The notes beneath the pieces are model-generated. The model saw nothing but the letters and a program-made list of their open reading frames with translations, searched no databases and was not told the DNA's origin. DNA of 64,000 nt. Origin: Rhodococcus pyridinivorans. GTDB lineage: Bacteria > Actinomycetota > Actinomycetes > Mycobacteriales > Mycobacteriaceae. Position 1 is the first letter of the stretch. Each line of letters starts with the position of its first letter. Made by a program: the position numbers and the translations under genes. The stretch is taken from assembly GCF_900105195.1 (NCBI RefSeq), contig NZ_FNRX01000002.1:3472001-3536000 (forward strand), written 5' to 3'. Positions 31,357-41,803 of the stretch are shown here, piece by piece.

Positions 31357-32212
31357 TCGTTCGCGGTCGTGGCTGACACTTCGGGCAGCTGTACGACGAG
31401 CGGTTCATGAACTTCTCGCGGCGGATCGGCGCGCCGCAGCGTCGGCACGGCTCGTTCTCGCGTCCGTAGACGTTCAGGGAACGCTCGAAGTAGCCGGACT
31501 CCCCATTGACGTTGACGTACAGGGCGTCGAACGACGTACCACCCTGCCCGAGGGCCTCCGCCATCACCTCGGTGGCCGCATCGAGAGCCGACCGGAGCTT
31601 CGGACGCGACAGCGCGTCGGTGGGCCGGTTGCCGTGAATCCTTGCGCGCCACAGCGCTTCGTCGGCGTAGATGTTGCCGATGCCGGAGACGACGGTCTGG
31701 TCGAGCAGCGCACGCTTGATCTCGGTGTGCTTGGTGCGCAGCACGGCCACGACCGCATCCGGGTCGAACCGGGGATCCATCGGGTCGCGGGCGATGTGCG
31801 CGACCGGCAGCGGCAGACGATCACCGTCCACCTCCACGAGCGGGGCCAGGGCCCAGCCTCCGAAGGTGCGCTGGTCGACGAAACGCAGATCGGCACCGTT
31901 GTCGAGGACGGCGCGGATACGCAGATGCTTCTCGTCCGGCACGGTCGGAGGCTGCACGAGCATCTGCCCGCTCATCCCCAGATGCACCACGAGAGCCAGA
32001 TCGGCCGGTTCGAGCACGAGCCACATGTACTTGCCGCGGCGCTCGACCGAAGCGACCTTCTGACCGGTCACCTGCAGTGCGAGATCGCGCGGACCGGGCT
32101 CGTGCCGTCGGACGGCACGCGGATGCAGCACCTGCACCGAGTCCACAGTCGCGCCGACGACGTGCGCGTCGAGTCCGCGACGGACCACCTCGACCTCGGG
32201 AAGTTCGGGCAC
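31349..32212 (-). CDS. mutM: Formamidopyrimidine-DNA glycosylase
   Basis: Fpg of 287 residues that removes 8-oxoguanine and nicks the backbone. The catalytic N-terminus is [10 protein letters not shown] (Pro2 nucleophile, Glu3), with Lys in [10 protein letters not shown] near 60, DNA-binding [12 protein letters not shown] near 170 and the C-terminal zinc finger [10 protein letters not shown] and YSCPKCQ. It lies 6 bp after rnc and ends convergent to pcaG. Part of the conserved rpmF-rnc-mutM block. Confidence 0.97.
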   Translation of the reverse strand: MPELPEVEVVRRGLDAHVVGATVDSVQVLHPRAVRRHEPGPRDLALQVTGQKVASVERRGKYMWLVLEPADLALVVHLGMSGQMLVQPPTVPDEKHLRIRAVLDNGADLRFVDQRTFGGWALAPLVEVDGDRLPLPVAHIARDPMDPRFDPDAVVAVLRTKHTEIKRALLDQTVVSGIGNIYADEALWRARIHGNRPTDALSRPKLRSALDAATEVMAEALGQGGTSFDALYVNVNGESGYFERSLNVYGRENEPCRRCGAPIRREKFMNRSSYSCPKCQPRPRTTR

Positions 32213-32218
32213 CTGCGG

Positions 32219-33022
32219 TCAGTTGTCCTCGGTGGGCGTGTCGGCGGATCCGGACTGCTGGTCGGAAGCCCCGGCATCACCGGTCTCGGCAGCAGTGCCC
32301 TCGGTCAGCGCGTTCCATGCGGCCGACGCGGCCTTCTGCTCGGCTTCCTTCTTGGTGCGTCCGACACCGGTGCCGTAGGGATTGCCACCGATGAGGGCGG
32401 TGGCGGTGAATTCCTTGTCGTGATCCGGACCGGTGGCGGTGATCTCGTAGGCGGGAACACCGAGACCGCGCTCGGCGGTGAGTTCCTGCAGACTCGTCTT
32501 CCAGTCCAGACCGGCACCGAGGCGCGGGCCGCGTTCGAGCAGTGCGGCGAACAGGCGCAGAACCACTTCGCGCGCGACGTCGATGCCGTGCGCGAGATGG
32601 ACGGCGCCGAGGAGCGATTCCATTCCGTCGGCCAGGATGCTGGCCTTGTCGCGTCCGCCCGTCAGTTCCTCGCCCTTGCCGAGCAGGAGATGCACTCCGA
32701 GCCCGCCTTCTCCGAGGCCGCGCGCCACCTCGGCGAGCGCGTGCATGTTGACAACGCTCGCGCGGATCTTGGCGAGTTCGCCCTCGGACTTGTCCGGGTG
32801 GGTGAGGTAGAGCTTTTCGGTCACCGCGAGCCCGAGGACGGCATCGCCGAGGAACTCGAGACGTTCGTTGGTGGGCAATCCGCCGTTCTCGTAGGCGTAC
32901 GAGCGGTGGGTGAGCGCCAAGGACAGGAGTTCTGCGTCCAGAGGCACGCCGAGGGCGGCGAGGAGAGACTCGTGGCTCTCTTCGCCGCCCTCGGTAGCTG
33001 TTTCGGAGGACTTGCTCGTCAC
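32219..33022 (-). CDS. rnc: Ribonuclease III
   Basis: Double-strand-specific RNase of 267 residues that processes rRNA and mRNA. Catalytic motif [14 protein letters not shown] (near 55) and [16 protein letters not shown] (near 120) carry the acidic Mg ligands. The double-stranded RNA-binding domain ([13 protein letters not shown], then [14 protein letters not shown]) is at the C-terminus, followed by a disordered acidic tail. The start at GTG 33022 is chosen because upstream sequence belongs to rpmF. Confidence 0.95.
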   Translation of the reverse strand: MTSKSSETATEGGEESHESLLAALGVPLDAELLSLALTHRSYAYENGGLPTNERLEFLGDAVLGLAVTEKLYLTHPDKSEGELAKIRASVVNMHALAEVARGLGEGGLGVHLLLGKGEELTGGRDKASILADGMESLLGAVHLAHGIDVAREVVLRLFAALLERGPRLGAGLDWKTSLQELTAERGLGVPAYEITATGPDHDKEFTATALIGGNPYGTGVGRTKKEAEQKAASAAWNALTEGTAAETGDAGASDQQSGSADTPTEDN

Positions 33023-33033
33023 GTGAATACCGA

Positions 33034-33216
33034 TTAGACGGGCGCGGTCACCTGACGGCCGTTGTAGGTGCCGCACGACGGGCACGCCACGTGGGGCAGC
33101 TTCTTCTCTCCGCAACCCCGGTTCGGGCAGGTGACGAGCGTCGGCGCAGTGGTGTTCCACTGGCTGCGCCGCGACCGGGTGTTGGAACGCGACATTCTGC
33201 GCTTGGGGACGGCCAC
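33034..33216 (-). CDS. rpmF: 50S ribosomal protein L32
   Basis: A 60-residue L32 ([20 protein letters not shown]). It carries the zinc-binding [10 protein letters not shown] and ACPSCG motifs, so it is the cysteine-containing (C+) form. It is 2 bp downstream of the DUF177 gene, the usual yceD-rpmF pairing, and is followed by rnc. Confidence 0.97.
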   Translation of the reverse strand: MAVPKRRMSRSNTRSRRSQWNTTAPTLVTCPNRGCGEKKLPHVACPSCGTYNGRQVTAPV

Positions 33217-33218
33217 GT

Positions 33219-33833
33219 CTACTTCTCCTCGTTGTTCGAGCTGTCGATTTGACTGCTGGGTTCTTCGGAGCCCGCGCCGAACTTGGCTGCCAACCCAGCC
33301 CAGCGAGGATCCATTGTCTCATGACGGTGCCCGGATTCTGCAATCGCCAGGCGAATGCCGCATTCGGGGCACAATCCCGCACAGTCGTCACTACACAACG
33401 GCTGCAGCGGAAGTTCCAGACCAACCGCGTTCACGAGGACCGGTTCGAGATCGATCAGATCGTTCTCGACGCGGTACACCTCGTCGTCCTCGGTGGTCTG
33501 CTCAGTGACGCTGTTCGGGTAGGCGAACAGCTCGGTGAGGTACACGTCCACCGGCTCGGTGAACGACTCGAGGCATCGAGAGCACTCGCCGAGGGCGTCG
33601 ACACGAACACTACCGGTGACCAGGACGCCCTCGGACACCGACTCCAGGCGGAGATCGAGATCGATCTCGGAGCCTTCCTCGATCGCGATCAGATCGAGCC
33701 CGATGCGCGAGGGTGACGGCACCTTCCGCTCGACCGTACGCATCGAACCGGGCCGGCGACCCAGGGAGAGCGTGTCGAACACCAGCCCCGAGTCCCGGCC
33801 GGAACGGGACGTGCTGGAATCACGGGTGGACAC
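33219..33833 (-). CDS. DUF177 (YceD-like) protein
   Basis: A 204-residue DUF177 protein, implicated in 23S rRNA handling or ribosome biogenesis in bacteria and plants. It shows [25 protein letters not shown] (near residue 90) and [14 protein letters not shown] (near 150), likely a zinc site. GTG 33833 is taken as start, with AAGAAGGTGAG upstream; the longer frame reads into intergenic DNA. It always precedes rpmF, as here. Confidence 0.88.
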   Translation of the reverse strand: MSTRDSSTSRSGRDSGLVFDTLSLGRRPGSMRTVERKVPSPSRIGLDLIAIEEGSEIDLDLRLESVSEGVLVTGSVRVDALGECSRCLESFTEPVDVYLTELFAYPNSVTEQTTEDDEVYRVENDLIDLEPVLVNAVGLELPLQPLCSDDCAGLCPECGIRLAIAESGHRHETMDPRWAGLAAKFGAGSEEPSSQIDSSNNEEK

Positions 33834-33934
33834 GGGGAACTCACCTTCTTCGGACGACGCAGGACACGACTCGGTCGTGATAGGGCAACCGCTCCATGAT
33901 ACGCGATGGGCGGCAGGAGCGAAAATCCCGCGGG

Positions 33935-34693
33935 TCAGCGGCGACGGCTCGCCCGGTGGTCGGCCTCCGCGAAGTCGGGAGCACCCGACAGCCGCAGCTG
34001 CTGCCGGCCGCGGCCGACGGACCGCAGCGTGGTGCCGAGCAGTTCCTCGAACTCTCCCAGCTTGCCGTCGATGTACTCGTCGCACTCCGTCCGGAGACGG
34101 TCGGACTCGGCGTGGGCCGAATCGATGACACGCGCCGACTCGGCGTGTGCGGCCTGCACGACCTCGGTCTGCGACACCAGACGTGCCTTCTCGGCCTCGC
34201 CCTCGGCCACGGAACGCTCGTAGGACGCCTGCCCGGACTCGACCAGACGGTCGGCCTCGACGCGGGCACGCCCGGTCACGCTCTCGTACTGCTTGTTGCC
34301 CTCGGCGACGAGATCGTCGGCCTCGGCCTGCGCATCGCGCACCAGTTCCTCGGCGTGGGCGCGGGCCTCCTTGACCATCCGGTCCGCTTGGGCCTTCGCG
34401 TCCGCGAGCATGCGGTCGGCGTCGGCGCGCGCGTCCTCGAGGAGGGTGCGTGCCTCCTCGTCGGCGTCCCCGACCGTCTTGTCGGCCTGAGCCCGCGCGT
34501 CGTTGATCAGCTTGTCACGGTGATCGAGGACGTCCTGCGCGTCGTCGAGTTCGGGCGGCAGCGCATCGCGCACGTCGTCGAGCAATTCGAGGACATCGCC
34601 GCGCGGTACCACGCAGCTCGCCGTCATCGGAACGCTACGTGCCTCTTCGACGATTGCGACCAGCTCGTCGAGTGCCTCGAATACCCGGTACAC
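33935..34693 (-). CDS. sepIVA: Septum site coiled-coil protein SepIVA (DivIVA-like)
   Basis: A 252-residue DivIVA-domain protein equivalent to mycobacterial Rv2927c/SepIVA, needed for septation. The N-terminus VYRVFEALDELVAIVEEAR is typical. Most of the protein is a long Ala/Asp/Glu-rich coiled coil (residues 50-230). GTG 34693 is preferred to the TTG at 34705 because homologues start at this valine. It sits between DUF177-rpmF and coaD, where mycobacteria also have it (separated there from coaD). Confidence 0.85.
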   Translation of the reverse strand: MYRVFEALDELVAIVEEARSVPMTASCVVPRGDVLELLDDVRDALPPELDDAQDVLDHRDKLINDARAQADKTVGDADEEARTLLEDARADADRMLADAKAQADRMVKEARAHAEELVRDAQAEADDLVAEGNKQYESVTGRARVEADRLVESGQASYERSVAEGEAEKARLVSQTEVVQAAHAESARVIDSAHAESDRLRTECDEYIDGKLGEFEELLGTTLRSVGRGRQQLRLSGAPDFAEADHRASRRR

Positions 34694-34831
34694 GCCCAAC
34701 CCCAATCACTCGCTCGACACGACCGGTGCGGCCGCGCCGCCGTCCAGTCTGCCGCAGCGCAGGGCACGCTCGTGTGCCCTGCGCTCGGTGTGTCGGGATA
34801 CGGCCGTCACAGGCCGTGCGGAGGGTCCGGT

Positions 34832-35323
34832 CTATTTCGCGGCGGCCCGCTCGGCCAGGCGCGTGAGCAGACGATCGTGCACGGAGCCCGGCAGCATCTC
34901 GGAGACGTCGCCACCGTAGGTCGCGACCTCCTTGACGAGCGAGCTCGAAAGGTAGCTGTAGACCGGGTTGGTGGCGACGAACAGCGTGTCGACGCCGGTG
35001 AGCTTGTGGTTCATCTGCGCCATCTGCAGCTCGTAGTCGAAATCGTTGGCGCCGCGCAGGCCCTTGACGATCGCGGTGATCCCCCGCTCGCGGGCGTAGT
35101 CGACGAGCAGGCCCTGCCAGGCGTCGACCGTGACGTTCGGCAGGTGCGACGTGGCCTCGGTGAGCATCTCGAGGCGTTCGTCGATCGTGAACATCCCCTG
35201 CTTGTTGGGATTGATCGTGACGGTCACGACGACCTCGTCGAACTGGGCCGAGACCCTGCCGATGACGTCGAGGTGTCCGTTGGTGACCGGGTCGAAGGAT
35301 CCTGGGCAGACCGCGCGGCTCAT
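34832..35323 (-). CDS. coaD: Phosphopantetheine adenylyltransferase
   Basis: A 163-residue enzyme for the fourth step of coenzyme A synthesis, transferring AMP to 4'-phosphopantetheine. It has the nucleotidyltransferase motif [16 protein letters not shown] (TxGH at 15-18) and the C-terminal [15 protein letters not shown]. Start ATG 35323 overlaps the rsmD stop (ATGA), so pyc, rsmD and coaD form one coupled operon. Confidence 0.97.
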   Translation of the reverse strand: MSRAVCPGSFDPVTNGHLDVIGRVSAQFDEVVVTVTINPNKQGMFTIDERLEMLTEATSHLPNVTVDAWQGLLVDYARERGITAIVKGLRGANDFDYELQMAQMNHKLTGVDTLFVATNPVYSYLSSSLVKEVATYGGDVSEMLPGSVHDRLLTRLAERAAAK

Positions 35324-35886
35324 GACCCAGCACCGTAGCAGGTGGCGATTTCCACTCTCGTCTCGCCGTAGCGCTTCGACCTGCCGACCTCGAATCCCTG
35401 CGGCCACACCGTTTCCGGTGATCGCGACGACCGTTCGACCACGACGATCGAGCCGTCCTCGACCCAACCTCCGGACATCAGCGTCCCGAGCACGCCGGTG
35501 ACGGCCTCCTCGGTCACGGCGTAGGGCGGGTCGGCCAGGACGAGGTCGTAGACGCGGTCGGGGGTGCCCGCAAGCACCGCGGATACCGGTGCGGTGCGCA
35601 GCACCGCACCGGACAGTCCGACCGTCGCGATGTTCTCGCGGATCACGCCCGCCGCCTTCGCGTCGGACTCGACGAGCATCGCGTGCTCGGCGCCGCGGGA
35701 CAGCGCCTCGAGGCCGAGCGCCCCCGACCCCGCGTAGAGGTCGAGGACGGCGGCCCCGTCGATGTCCATGCGTGCGTCGAGCGAACTGAACAGGGCTTCG
35801 CGCACCCGTTCGGAGGTGGGCCGGGTTCCGCGGGGCGGCACCTTCAGGCGCCGCCCCCCTGCCCGGCCGGCGACGATCCGTGTCAC
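35320..35886 (-). CDS. rsmD: 16S rRNA (guanine-N2)-methyltransferase RsmD
   Basis: A 188-residue SAM-dependent methyltransferase modifying G966 of 16S rRNA. It has [21 protein letters not shown] at the N-terminus, the SAM motif [18 protein letters not shown] and the catalytic motif VLADPPY. GTG 35886 is the start, overlapping the pyc stop by 4 bp; its own stop overlaps coaD. Confidence 0.95.
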   Translation of the reverse strand: MTRIVAGRAGGRRLKVPPRGTRPTSERVREALFSSLDARMDIDGAAVLDLYAGSGALGLEALSRGAEHAMLVESDAKAAGVIRENIATVGLSGAVLRTAPVSAVLAGTPDRVYDLVLADPPYAVTEEAVTGVLGTLMSGGWVEDGSIVVVERSSRSPETVWPQGFEVGRSKRYGETRVEIATCYGAGS

Positions 35887-38800
35887 TCGGCGCTGTCTCC
35901 CGTGGACACCTCGACGAGCAGGTCGCCACCTTCGACCTGTTGCACCGGCCCGATCGCGACGCGCGTGATGCGGCCGCCGCGCGGCGCGGTGATCGCGGCC
36001 TCCATCTTCATGGCCTCGATCGTGGCGACGGCGTCGCCCGCCGAGACGCTGTCGCCCTCGGACACGACGAGGGTGACCATGCCGGCGAACGGCGCCGCGA
36101 CGTGACCGGGATGGTTGCGGTCGGCCTTCTCCGCGGCAGGGGTCTCCGCGGCCACCGAGCGGTCGCGCACCGACACCGGGCGCAGCTGCCCGTTGAGGAT
36201 GCACATGACCGTGCGGTAACCCTTCTCGTCGGCATCGGAGATCGCCTCGAGGCCGATGAGCAGTTCGACACCCTTGTCCAGGCGCACCCGGTGCTCGTCG
36301 CCGTGCCGCAGACCGTAGAAGAACTGGTTGGCCGACAGCTCGGTGGTGTCGCCGTAGGTCTCGCGGTGCTGCTCGAACTCCTTCGCGGGGCCCGGGAAGA
36401 GCAGGCGGTTGAGCATGCGGCGACGCTCGTCGGACGAACCGCCGAGGGCCTTCTCCTCCTCCGGCGCGAGCGGGGTGATCGGCTTGGGCTCGGCGCGGCC
36501 CGACAGCGCCTTGCTGCGGAAGGGCTCCGGCCAGCCGCCGGCCGGGGTCCCGAGATCGCCGCGCAGGAAGCCGATCACCGAATCGGGGATGTCGTACTTG
36601 CCGGGCTCGGCGGCGAAGTCGTCGACCGAGACGCCCGCGCCCACGAGGTGCAGCGCGAGGTCGCCGACGACCTTGCTCGACGGCGTGACCTTGATCAGGC
36701 GGCCCAGGAGGCGGTCGGCGCCGGCGTAGGCGGCCTCGACTTCTTCGAATCGGTCGCCGAGGCCCAGCGCGATGGCCTGCTGGCGCAGGTTCGACAGCTG
36801 ACCGCCGGGGATCTCGTGGGTGTAGACGCGGCCGGTCGGTGCGGGCAGCCCCGACTCGAACGGTGCGTACACCTTGCGCAGCGCCTCCCAGTACGGCTCG
36901 AGATCGCACACGGCCTGCAGGTCGAGACCGGTGTCGAACTCGCTGTTCGCCGCGGCGGCGACGATCGCCGACAGGGCGGGCTGGCTCGTCGTACCTGCCA
37001 GCGCCGCGGACGCACCGTCGACGGCGTCGGCACCGGCGTGCCAGGCCGCAAGGTAGGTGGCGAGCTGACCGCCCGGGGTGTCGTGCGTGTGCACGTGCAC
37101 CGGCAGATCGAAGTTGCTCCGCAGCGCCGACACGAGCGTCGCGGCGGCCGGGGCGCGCAGCAGACCCGCCATGTCCTTGATGGCCAGGACGTGCGCACCG
37201 GCCTCGACGATCTCCTCGGCCAGACGCAGGTAGTAGTCGAGCGTGTAGATCGACTCGTTCGGGTTCGACAGGTCGCCGGTGTAGGACATCGCGACCTCGG
37301 CGAGGGTGGTGCCGGTCTCGCGCACCGCGTCGATTGCCGGACGCATCTGGTCGACGTTGTTCAGCGCGTCGAAGATACGGAAGATGTCGATGCCGGTGTC
37401 GGTGGCCTCCTGCACGAAGGCGCGGGTGACGGCCTCCGGGTAGGGGGTGTAGCCGACGGTGTTGCGTCCGCGCAGCAGCATCTGCAGGTTGATGTTCGGG
37501 ATCGCCTCGCGCAGCGCCGCGAGCCGCTCCCACGGATCCTCGTGCAGGAAGCGCAGTGCGACGTCGTAGGTCGCGCCGCCCCACGCCTCGATCGACAGCA
37601 GTTGCGGCGTCATCCGGGCCACGTGCCCGGCCACCGTCAGCAGGTCCTTGCTGCGCACGCGGGTCGCGAGCAGCGACTGGTGGGCGTCGCGGAAGGTGGT
37701 GTCGGTGACGCCGATCGCCTTCTGGTCACGCAGCGCACGGGCGAAGCCCTCGGGTCCGAGCTCGAGCAGGCGCTGACGCGAACCGGCCGGCGGCTCGGCG
37801 TTCAGGTCGATCGCGGGCAGCTTGTCGTGCGGGTAGACCGTGGTGGTGCGCTCGCCGTGCGGCTTGTTCACCGTCACGTCGGCGAGGTACCGCAGGATCT
37901 TGGTGCCGCGGTCGGCGGACGAGCGCAGAGTCAGCAGGTGCGGGCGTTCCTCGATGAACGAGGTGTTGACGTTGCCGCCGCGGAAGTCCTCGTCGTCGAG
38001 CACCGCCTGCAGGAACGGGATGTTCGTGGCGACACCGCGGATACGGAACTCGGCGACCGCGCGGCGCGCGCGGGCGACGGCGGTCTCGAAGTTGCGGCCG
38101 CGGCAGGTGAGCTTGACGAGCATCGAGTCGAAGTGGGCGGAGATCTCCGCGCCGACCGAGGTGCCGCCGTCGAGACGGATACCGGCACCGCCCGGAGTGC
38201 GGTAGCCGGTGATGCGGCCGGTGTCCGGACGGAACCCGTTGGCCGGGTCCTCGGTGGTGATGCGGCACTGCAGTGCCGCGCCGCGGATGGTGATGCCCTC
38301 CTGCGACAGGCCCAGTTCCTCGAGCGACTCGCCTGCGGCGATGCGCAGCTGGGACTGCACGAGGTCGACGTCGGTGATCTCCTCGGTGACCGTGTGCTCG
38401 ACCTGGATACGCGGGTTCATCTCGATGAACACGTGGTTGCCGCGTTCGTCGACGAGGAACTCGACGGTGCCCGCGCACTGGTAGCCGATTTCCTTGGCGA
38501 AGGCGACGGCGTCGGCGCAGATGCGGTCGCGAAGCTCGGGATCGAGATTCGGGGCGGGGGCGAGCTCGATGACCTTCTGGTGGCGGCGCTGCACCGAGCA
38601 GTCGCGCTCGTACAGGTGGATGACGTTGCCGTGCTTGTCGGCGAGGATCTGCACCTCGATGTGCCGCGGGTTGACCACGGCCTGCTCCAGGAAGACGGTG
38701 GGATCACCGAAGGCCGCGTCGGCCTCGCGGGAGGCGGCTTCGATGGCCTCGCGCAGTTGGGAGGGCTCGGCGACCCGGCGCATGCCGCGTCCGCCACCGC

Positions 38801-39284
38801 CGGCGACAGCCTTGACGAAGACCGGGAAGTTCATCGTTTCCGAGGCGGCGACCAGCTCGTCGACGTCCGACGACGGCTCCGACGACGCCAGCACCGGGAG
38901 GCCGGCGGCCTTCGCCGAGGCGATCGCGCGGGCCTTGTTGCCCGTCAGTTCGAGGATCTCCGCCGACGGACCGACGAAGGTGATGCCCGCTTCGGCGCAC
39001 GCCGCGGCGAGGTCCGGATTCTCGGAGAGGAAGCCGTAGCCGGGGTAGATCGCGTCGGCACCGGCCGACACGGCCGCTTCGACGATCTTCTCGACCGACA
39101 GATATGCGCGGACCGGGTGCCCCTCCTCACCGATCTGATAGGCCTCGTCGGCCTTCAACCGGTGCAGGGAGTTCCGGTCTTCGTACGGGAACACCGCGAC
39201 CGTCCCGGCGCCCAGTTCGTAGGCGGCACGGAATGCGCGGATCGCGATCTCGCCACGGTTGGCGACAAGCACTTTCGAGAACAT
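35883..39284 (-). CDS. pyc: Pyruvate carboxylase
   Basis: A 1,133-residue biotin enzyme converting pyruvate and bicarbonate to oxaloacetate (anaplerosis). Domains: biotin carboxylase (1-450; [29 protein letters not shown]), carboxyltransferase (about 520-820; [21 protein letters not shown] split near 560, [12 protein letters not shown]) and a C-terminal biotinyl domain with EAMKMEA (biotinylated Lys). Start ATG 39284 gives the canonical [14 protein letters not shown]. First gene of the pyc-rsmD-coaD operon. Confidence 0.97.
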   Translation of the reverse strand: MFSKVLVANRGEIAIRAFRAAYELGAGTVAVFPYEDRNSLHRLKADEAYQIGEEGHPVRAYLSVEKIVEAAVSAGADAIYPGYGFLSENPDLAAACAEAGITFVGPSAEILELTGNKARAIASAKAAGLPVLASSEPSSDVDELVAASETMNFPVFVKAVAGGGGRGMRRVAEPSQLREAIEAASREADAAFGDPTVFLEQAVVNPRHIEVQILADKHGNVIHLYERDCSVQRRHQKVIELAPAPNLDPELRDRICADAVAFAKEIGYQCAGTVEFLVDERGNHVFIEMNPRIQVEHTVTEEITDVDLVQSQLRIAAGESLEELGLSQEGITIRGAALQCRITTEDPANGFRPDTGRITGYRTPGGAGIRLDGGTSVGAEISAHFDSMLVKLTCRGRNFETAVARARRAVAEFRIRGVATNIPFLQAVLDDEDFRGGNVNTSFIEERPHLLTLRSSADRGTKILRYLADVTVNKPHGERTTTVYPHDKLPAIDLNAEPPAGSRQRLLELGPEGFARALRDQKAIGVTDTTFRDAHQSLLATRVRSKDLLTVAGHVARMTPQLLSIEAWGGATYDVALRFLHEDPWERLAALREAIPNINLQMLLRGRNTVGYTPYPEAVTRAFVQEATDTGIDIFRIFDALNNVDQMRPAIDAVRETGTTLAEVAMSYTGDLSNPNESIYTLDYYLRLAEEIVEAGAHVLAIKDMAGLLRAPAAATLVSALRSNFDLPVHVHTHDTPGGQLATYLAAWHAGADAVDGASAALAGTTSQPALSAIVAAAANSEFDTGLDLQAVCDLEPYWEALRKVYAPFESGLPAPTGRVYTHEIPGGQLSNLRQQAIALGLGDRFEEVEAAYAGADRLLGRLIKVTPSSKVVGDLALHLVGAGVSVDDFAAEPGKYDIPDSVIGFLRGDLGTPAGGWPEPFRSKALSGRAEPKPITPLAPEEEKALGGSSDERRRMLNRLLFPGPAKEFEQHRETYGDTTELSANQFFYGLRHGDEHRVRLDKGVELLIGLEAISDADEKGYRTVMCILNGQLRPVSVRDRSVAAETPAAEKADRNHPGHVAAPFAGMVTLVVSEGDSVSAGDAVATIEAMKMEAAITAPRGGRITRVAIGPVQQVEGGDLLVEVSTGDSAE

Positions 39285-39466
39285 TGGTCGACGGTACCGC
39301 GACGTAACATGCCGCCTTCGACGCGCGTTCCACATCGTGGGACAAGGCGCCCGGATGGCACGACTGGAACGATGCAGTCGGCCCCGTCGTAACACGGCGT
39401 CAACATGCCGGGCACGGCCACCGAAACCTCACCGCGGGTTCTGCGGCACGGTGTACGGAACGTAAC

Positions 39467-41758
39467 TCAGGACTTGTCGAGATAGGCCACGCGCTCGGCG
39501 TCGAGCGCGGCCCGCACCATGCTTGCGAGCCCCGGGTGGTGTTCGAGGCCAGGATCCTTCTCCGTCACCGTCCGGGAGAAGTCGCGAGCCGCCTCGATGA
39601 CGTCGGCGTCGTCGACGAGCGAGAGTAACCGCAGCGTCGACACGGTGCCGGACTGGGCGACGCCGAGGACGTCGCCCTCCCGGCGCAACTGCAGGTCGAG
39701 CTGGGCGAGTTCGAAACCGTCGGTGGTGCCGGCGACGGCCTCGAGCCGCATCATCGTCGGGGTCGCGGGCTTCGCGTCGGTCACGAGCAGACACAGGCCC
39801 TGGTGGCCGCCACGACCGACACGACCCCGCAGCTGGTGCAACTGGCTGACACCGAACCGGTCGGCATCGACGATCACCATCACGGTCGCGTTCGGCACGT
39901 CGACACCGACCTCGACGACGGTCGTGCACACGAGCACGTCGAGCTCCGCGGCGTTGAAGGCCTGCATCACCGCGTCCTTCTCGTCGCCGGGGAGGCGACC
40001 GTGCAGCAGCCCCACCCTCAGATCCCGCAGCGGACCGGAAGTGAGGAACTCGAACTGCTCGAGCACAGAGACGGTTTCGGGCGGGGCCTGCTTGCCCTTC
40101 CCCGATCCCGACGGCTCGGGCCCGTCCGGATCGAAGAGCGCGTCGTCGTCGGAATCGCCGTCGCCGATGCGGGAACACACCACGTAGGCCTGCCGCCCCT
40201 CGGCGACCTCCTCGCGGATGCGTTCCCACGCGCGGTCGACCCACTTCGGATGCACCTTCGCCGGCACCACGCGGCTGACGATCGGCGACCGTCCTCTGGG
40301 GAGTTCGCGCAGGGTCGAGACCTCGAGGTCGCCGAGCACCGTCATCGCGATGGTGCGCGGGATGGGTGTTGCGGTCATCACCAGCACGTGCGGGGACGCG
40401 CCGTCGCGACCCCGCGAGCGCAGTGCGTCGCGCTGTTCGACACCGAAGCGGTGCTGCTCGTCGATCACCACCAGGCCGAGGTCGAAGAACTGCACCGTGT
40501 CCTCGATCAGCGCGTGCGTGCCGATGACGATGCCGGCATCGCCCGTCACCGCCTCGTTGAGCGCGGCCCGCTTGCGTGCGACCCCCATCGAGCCGGTCAG
40601 CAGGGTCACGCGGGTCGCGAGTTCGTGAGCGCCGAGTTCGCCCGCCGCGGCGAGATCGCCCAGCATCTTCGTGAGCGAGCGCGCGTGCTGCGCCGCGAGC
40701 ACCTCGGTGGGTGCGAGCAACGCGCACTGCCGACCGGAGTCGATCACCTGCAGCATCGCCCGTAGCGCCACGATGGTCTTGCCGGAACCGACCTCGCCCT
40801 GGAGCAGCCGGTTCATGGGGTGTTCGCGTGCGAGATCGGCCGCGATCTCGTCGGCCACCGAGAGCTGCCCGGCCGTCAGTTCGAAGGGCAGCCGCCGGTC
40901 GAACTCGTCGGCGATCCCGCCCTCGCGGCGCGGGCAGGACGGCGCCGACCGCACCTCGACGTCGTGCCGGCGTCCGGCGAGCACGAGCTGCACCGCGGCG
41001 GCCTCGTCGAACCGCAGACGGTCGCGTGCCCGGTCGATCTCCTGCTTCGTGTCGGGCAGGTGGATCGAGCGGAGCGCCTCGTCGAGGCCCACGAAGCCGT
41101 GCTCGTCGCGCACCCACTCGGGCAGCGGATCGTCGACGTGGTCGAGCTGGTCGAGCACCTGCCGCACGCAGCGCATGACGGTCCACGACTCGACCTCGCG
41201 GGTCGCGCGGTACATCGGGATCAGCGCGCGGTCGAAGACCGACATGTCGACTCCCGATCCGTCCTGCGCGGTGCGGGCGAGACCCGCCAGGGCGCCGGCG
41301 CCCCGCACCCGCGCGGGGGTCGCCGAGACCAGGTCCTCGGCGTCGCGCGGTTCGGGCAGCACGAGATAGCTCGGATGGGTCAGGCTCCACTTGTCGCGGA
41401 AGTACTTCACGGTGCCGGAGAACATCGCGCGCACGCCGGGCTTGATGTTGTGCTTGACCCGGTGCGGGTTGAAGAAGGTGACGTCGATGCTGTGGCGATC
41501 GGAGCGCAACCGCACCGCGAGGCGTTTGCCGGCGCGGGATTTCATCGGCACCTCCTGCGCCGACTCGACCCGCGCGATGATCGTGATGTGCTGGCCCTCC
41601 GCGGGCTGGCTCTCGCCGAGTTCGGCGCCCTGGGTGGCGTAGCGGTGCGGATAGTGCCTCAGTAGATCCTCGACGGTGGTCATCCCGAACGCGTCGTGCA
41701 AGGCGTCCGCCGTCTTGCGGCCGAGGACATGATCGAGCCGGTCCGCGAGTGTCGCCAC
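39467..41758 (-). CDS. recG: ATP-dependent DNA helicase RecG
   Basis: A 763-residue branch-migration helicase that rescues stalled forks. Wedge domain in the first 200 residues, helicase motif I GEVGSGKTIVALRAML, DEQHRFG (motif II), and motif VI QLRGRVGRGGHQG. The start is set at GTG 41758 (VATLADRLDHVLG), where homologues begin and a GAAGGG precedes; the longer frame overlaps the DAK2 gene gap. Follows DAK2 as in M. tuberculosis. Confidence 0.95.
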   Translation of the reverse strand: MATLADRLDHVLGRKTADALHDAFGMTTVEDLLRHYPHRYATQGAELGESQPAEGQHITIIARVESAQEVPMKSRAGKRLAVRLRSDRHSIDVTFFNPHRVKHNIKPGVRAMFSGTVKYFRDKWSLTHPSYLVLPEPRDAEDLVSATPARVRGAGALAGLARTAQDGSGVDMSVFDRALIPMYRATREVESWTVMRCVRQVLDQLDHVDDPLPEWVRDEHGFVGLDEALRSIHLPDTKQEIDRARDRLRFDEAAAVQLVLAGRRHDVEVRSAPSCPRREGGIADEFDRRLPFELTAGQLSVADEIAADLAREHPMNRLLQGEVGSGKTIVALRAMLQVIDSGRQCALLAPTEVLAAQHARSLTKMLGDLAAAGELGAHELATRVTLLTGSMGVARKRAALNEAVTGDAGIVIGTHALIEDTVQFFDLGLVVIDEQHRFGVEQRDALRSRGRDGASPHVLVMTATPIPRTIAMTVLGDLEVSTLRELPRGRSPIVSRVVPAKVHPKWVDRAWERIREEVAEGRQAYVVCSRIGDGDSDDDALFDPDGPEPSGSGKGKQAPPETVSVLEQFEFLTSGPLRDLRVGLLHGRLPGDEKDAVMQAFNAAELDVLVCTTVVEVGVDVPNATVMVIVDADRFGVSQLHQLRGRVGRGGHQGLCLLVTDAKPATPTMMRLEAVAGTTDGFELAQLDLQLRREGDVLGVAQSGTVSTLRLLSLVDDADVIEAARDFSRTVTEKDPGLEHHPGLASMVRAALDAERVAYLDKS

Positions 41759-41803
41759 TGCCGTCCCTTCCGCTACTCCTGCGGTGGCCTCGCGGCGCAC
41801 CGG

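Noticed and set aside
35880..39392. A 1,170-codon open frame on the plus strand opposite pyruvate carboxylase
   Set aside because: Its translation is Arg/Val/Gly-rich low complexity with no motif; it is the antisense shadow of pyc caused by high GC third positions.
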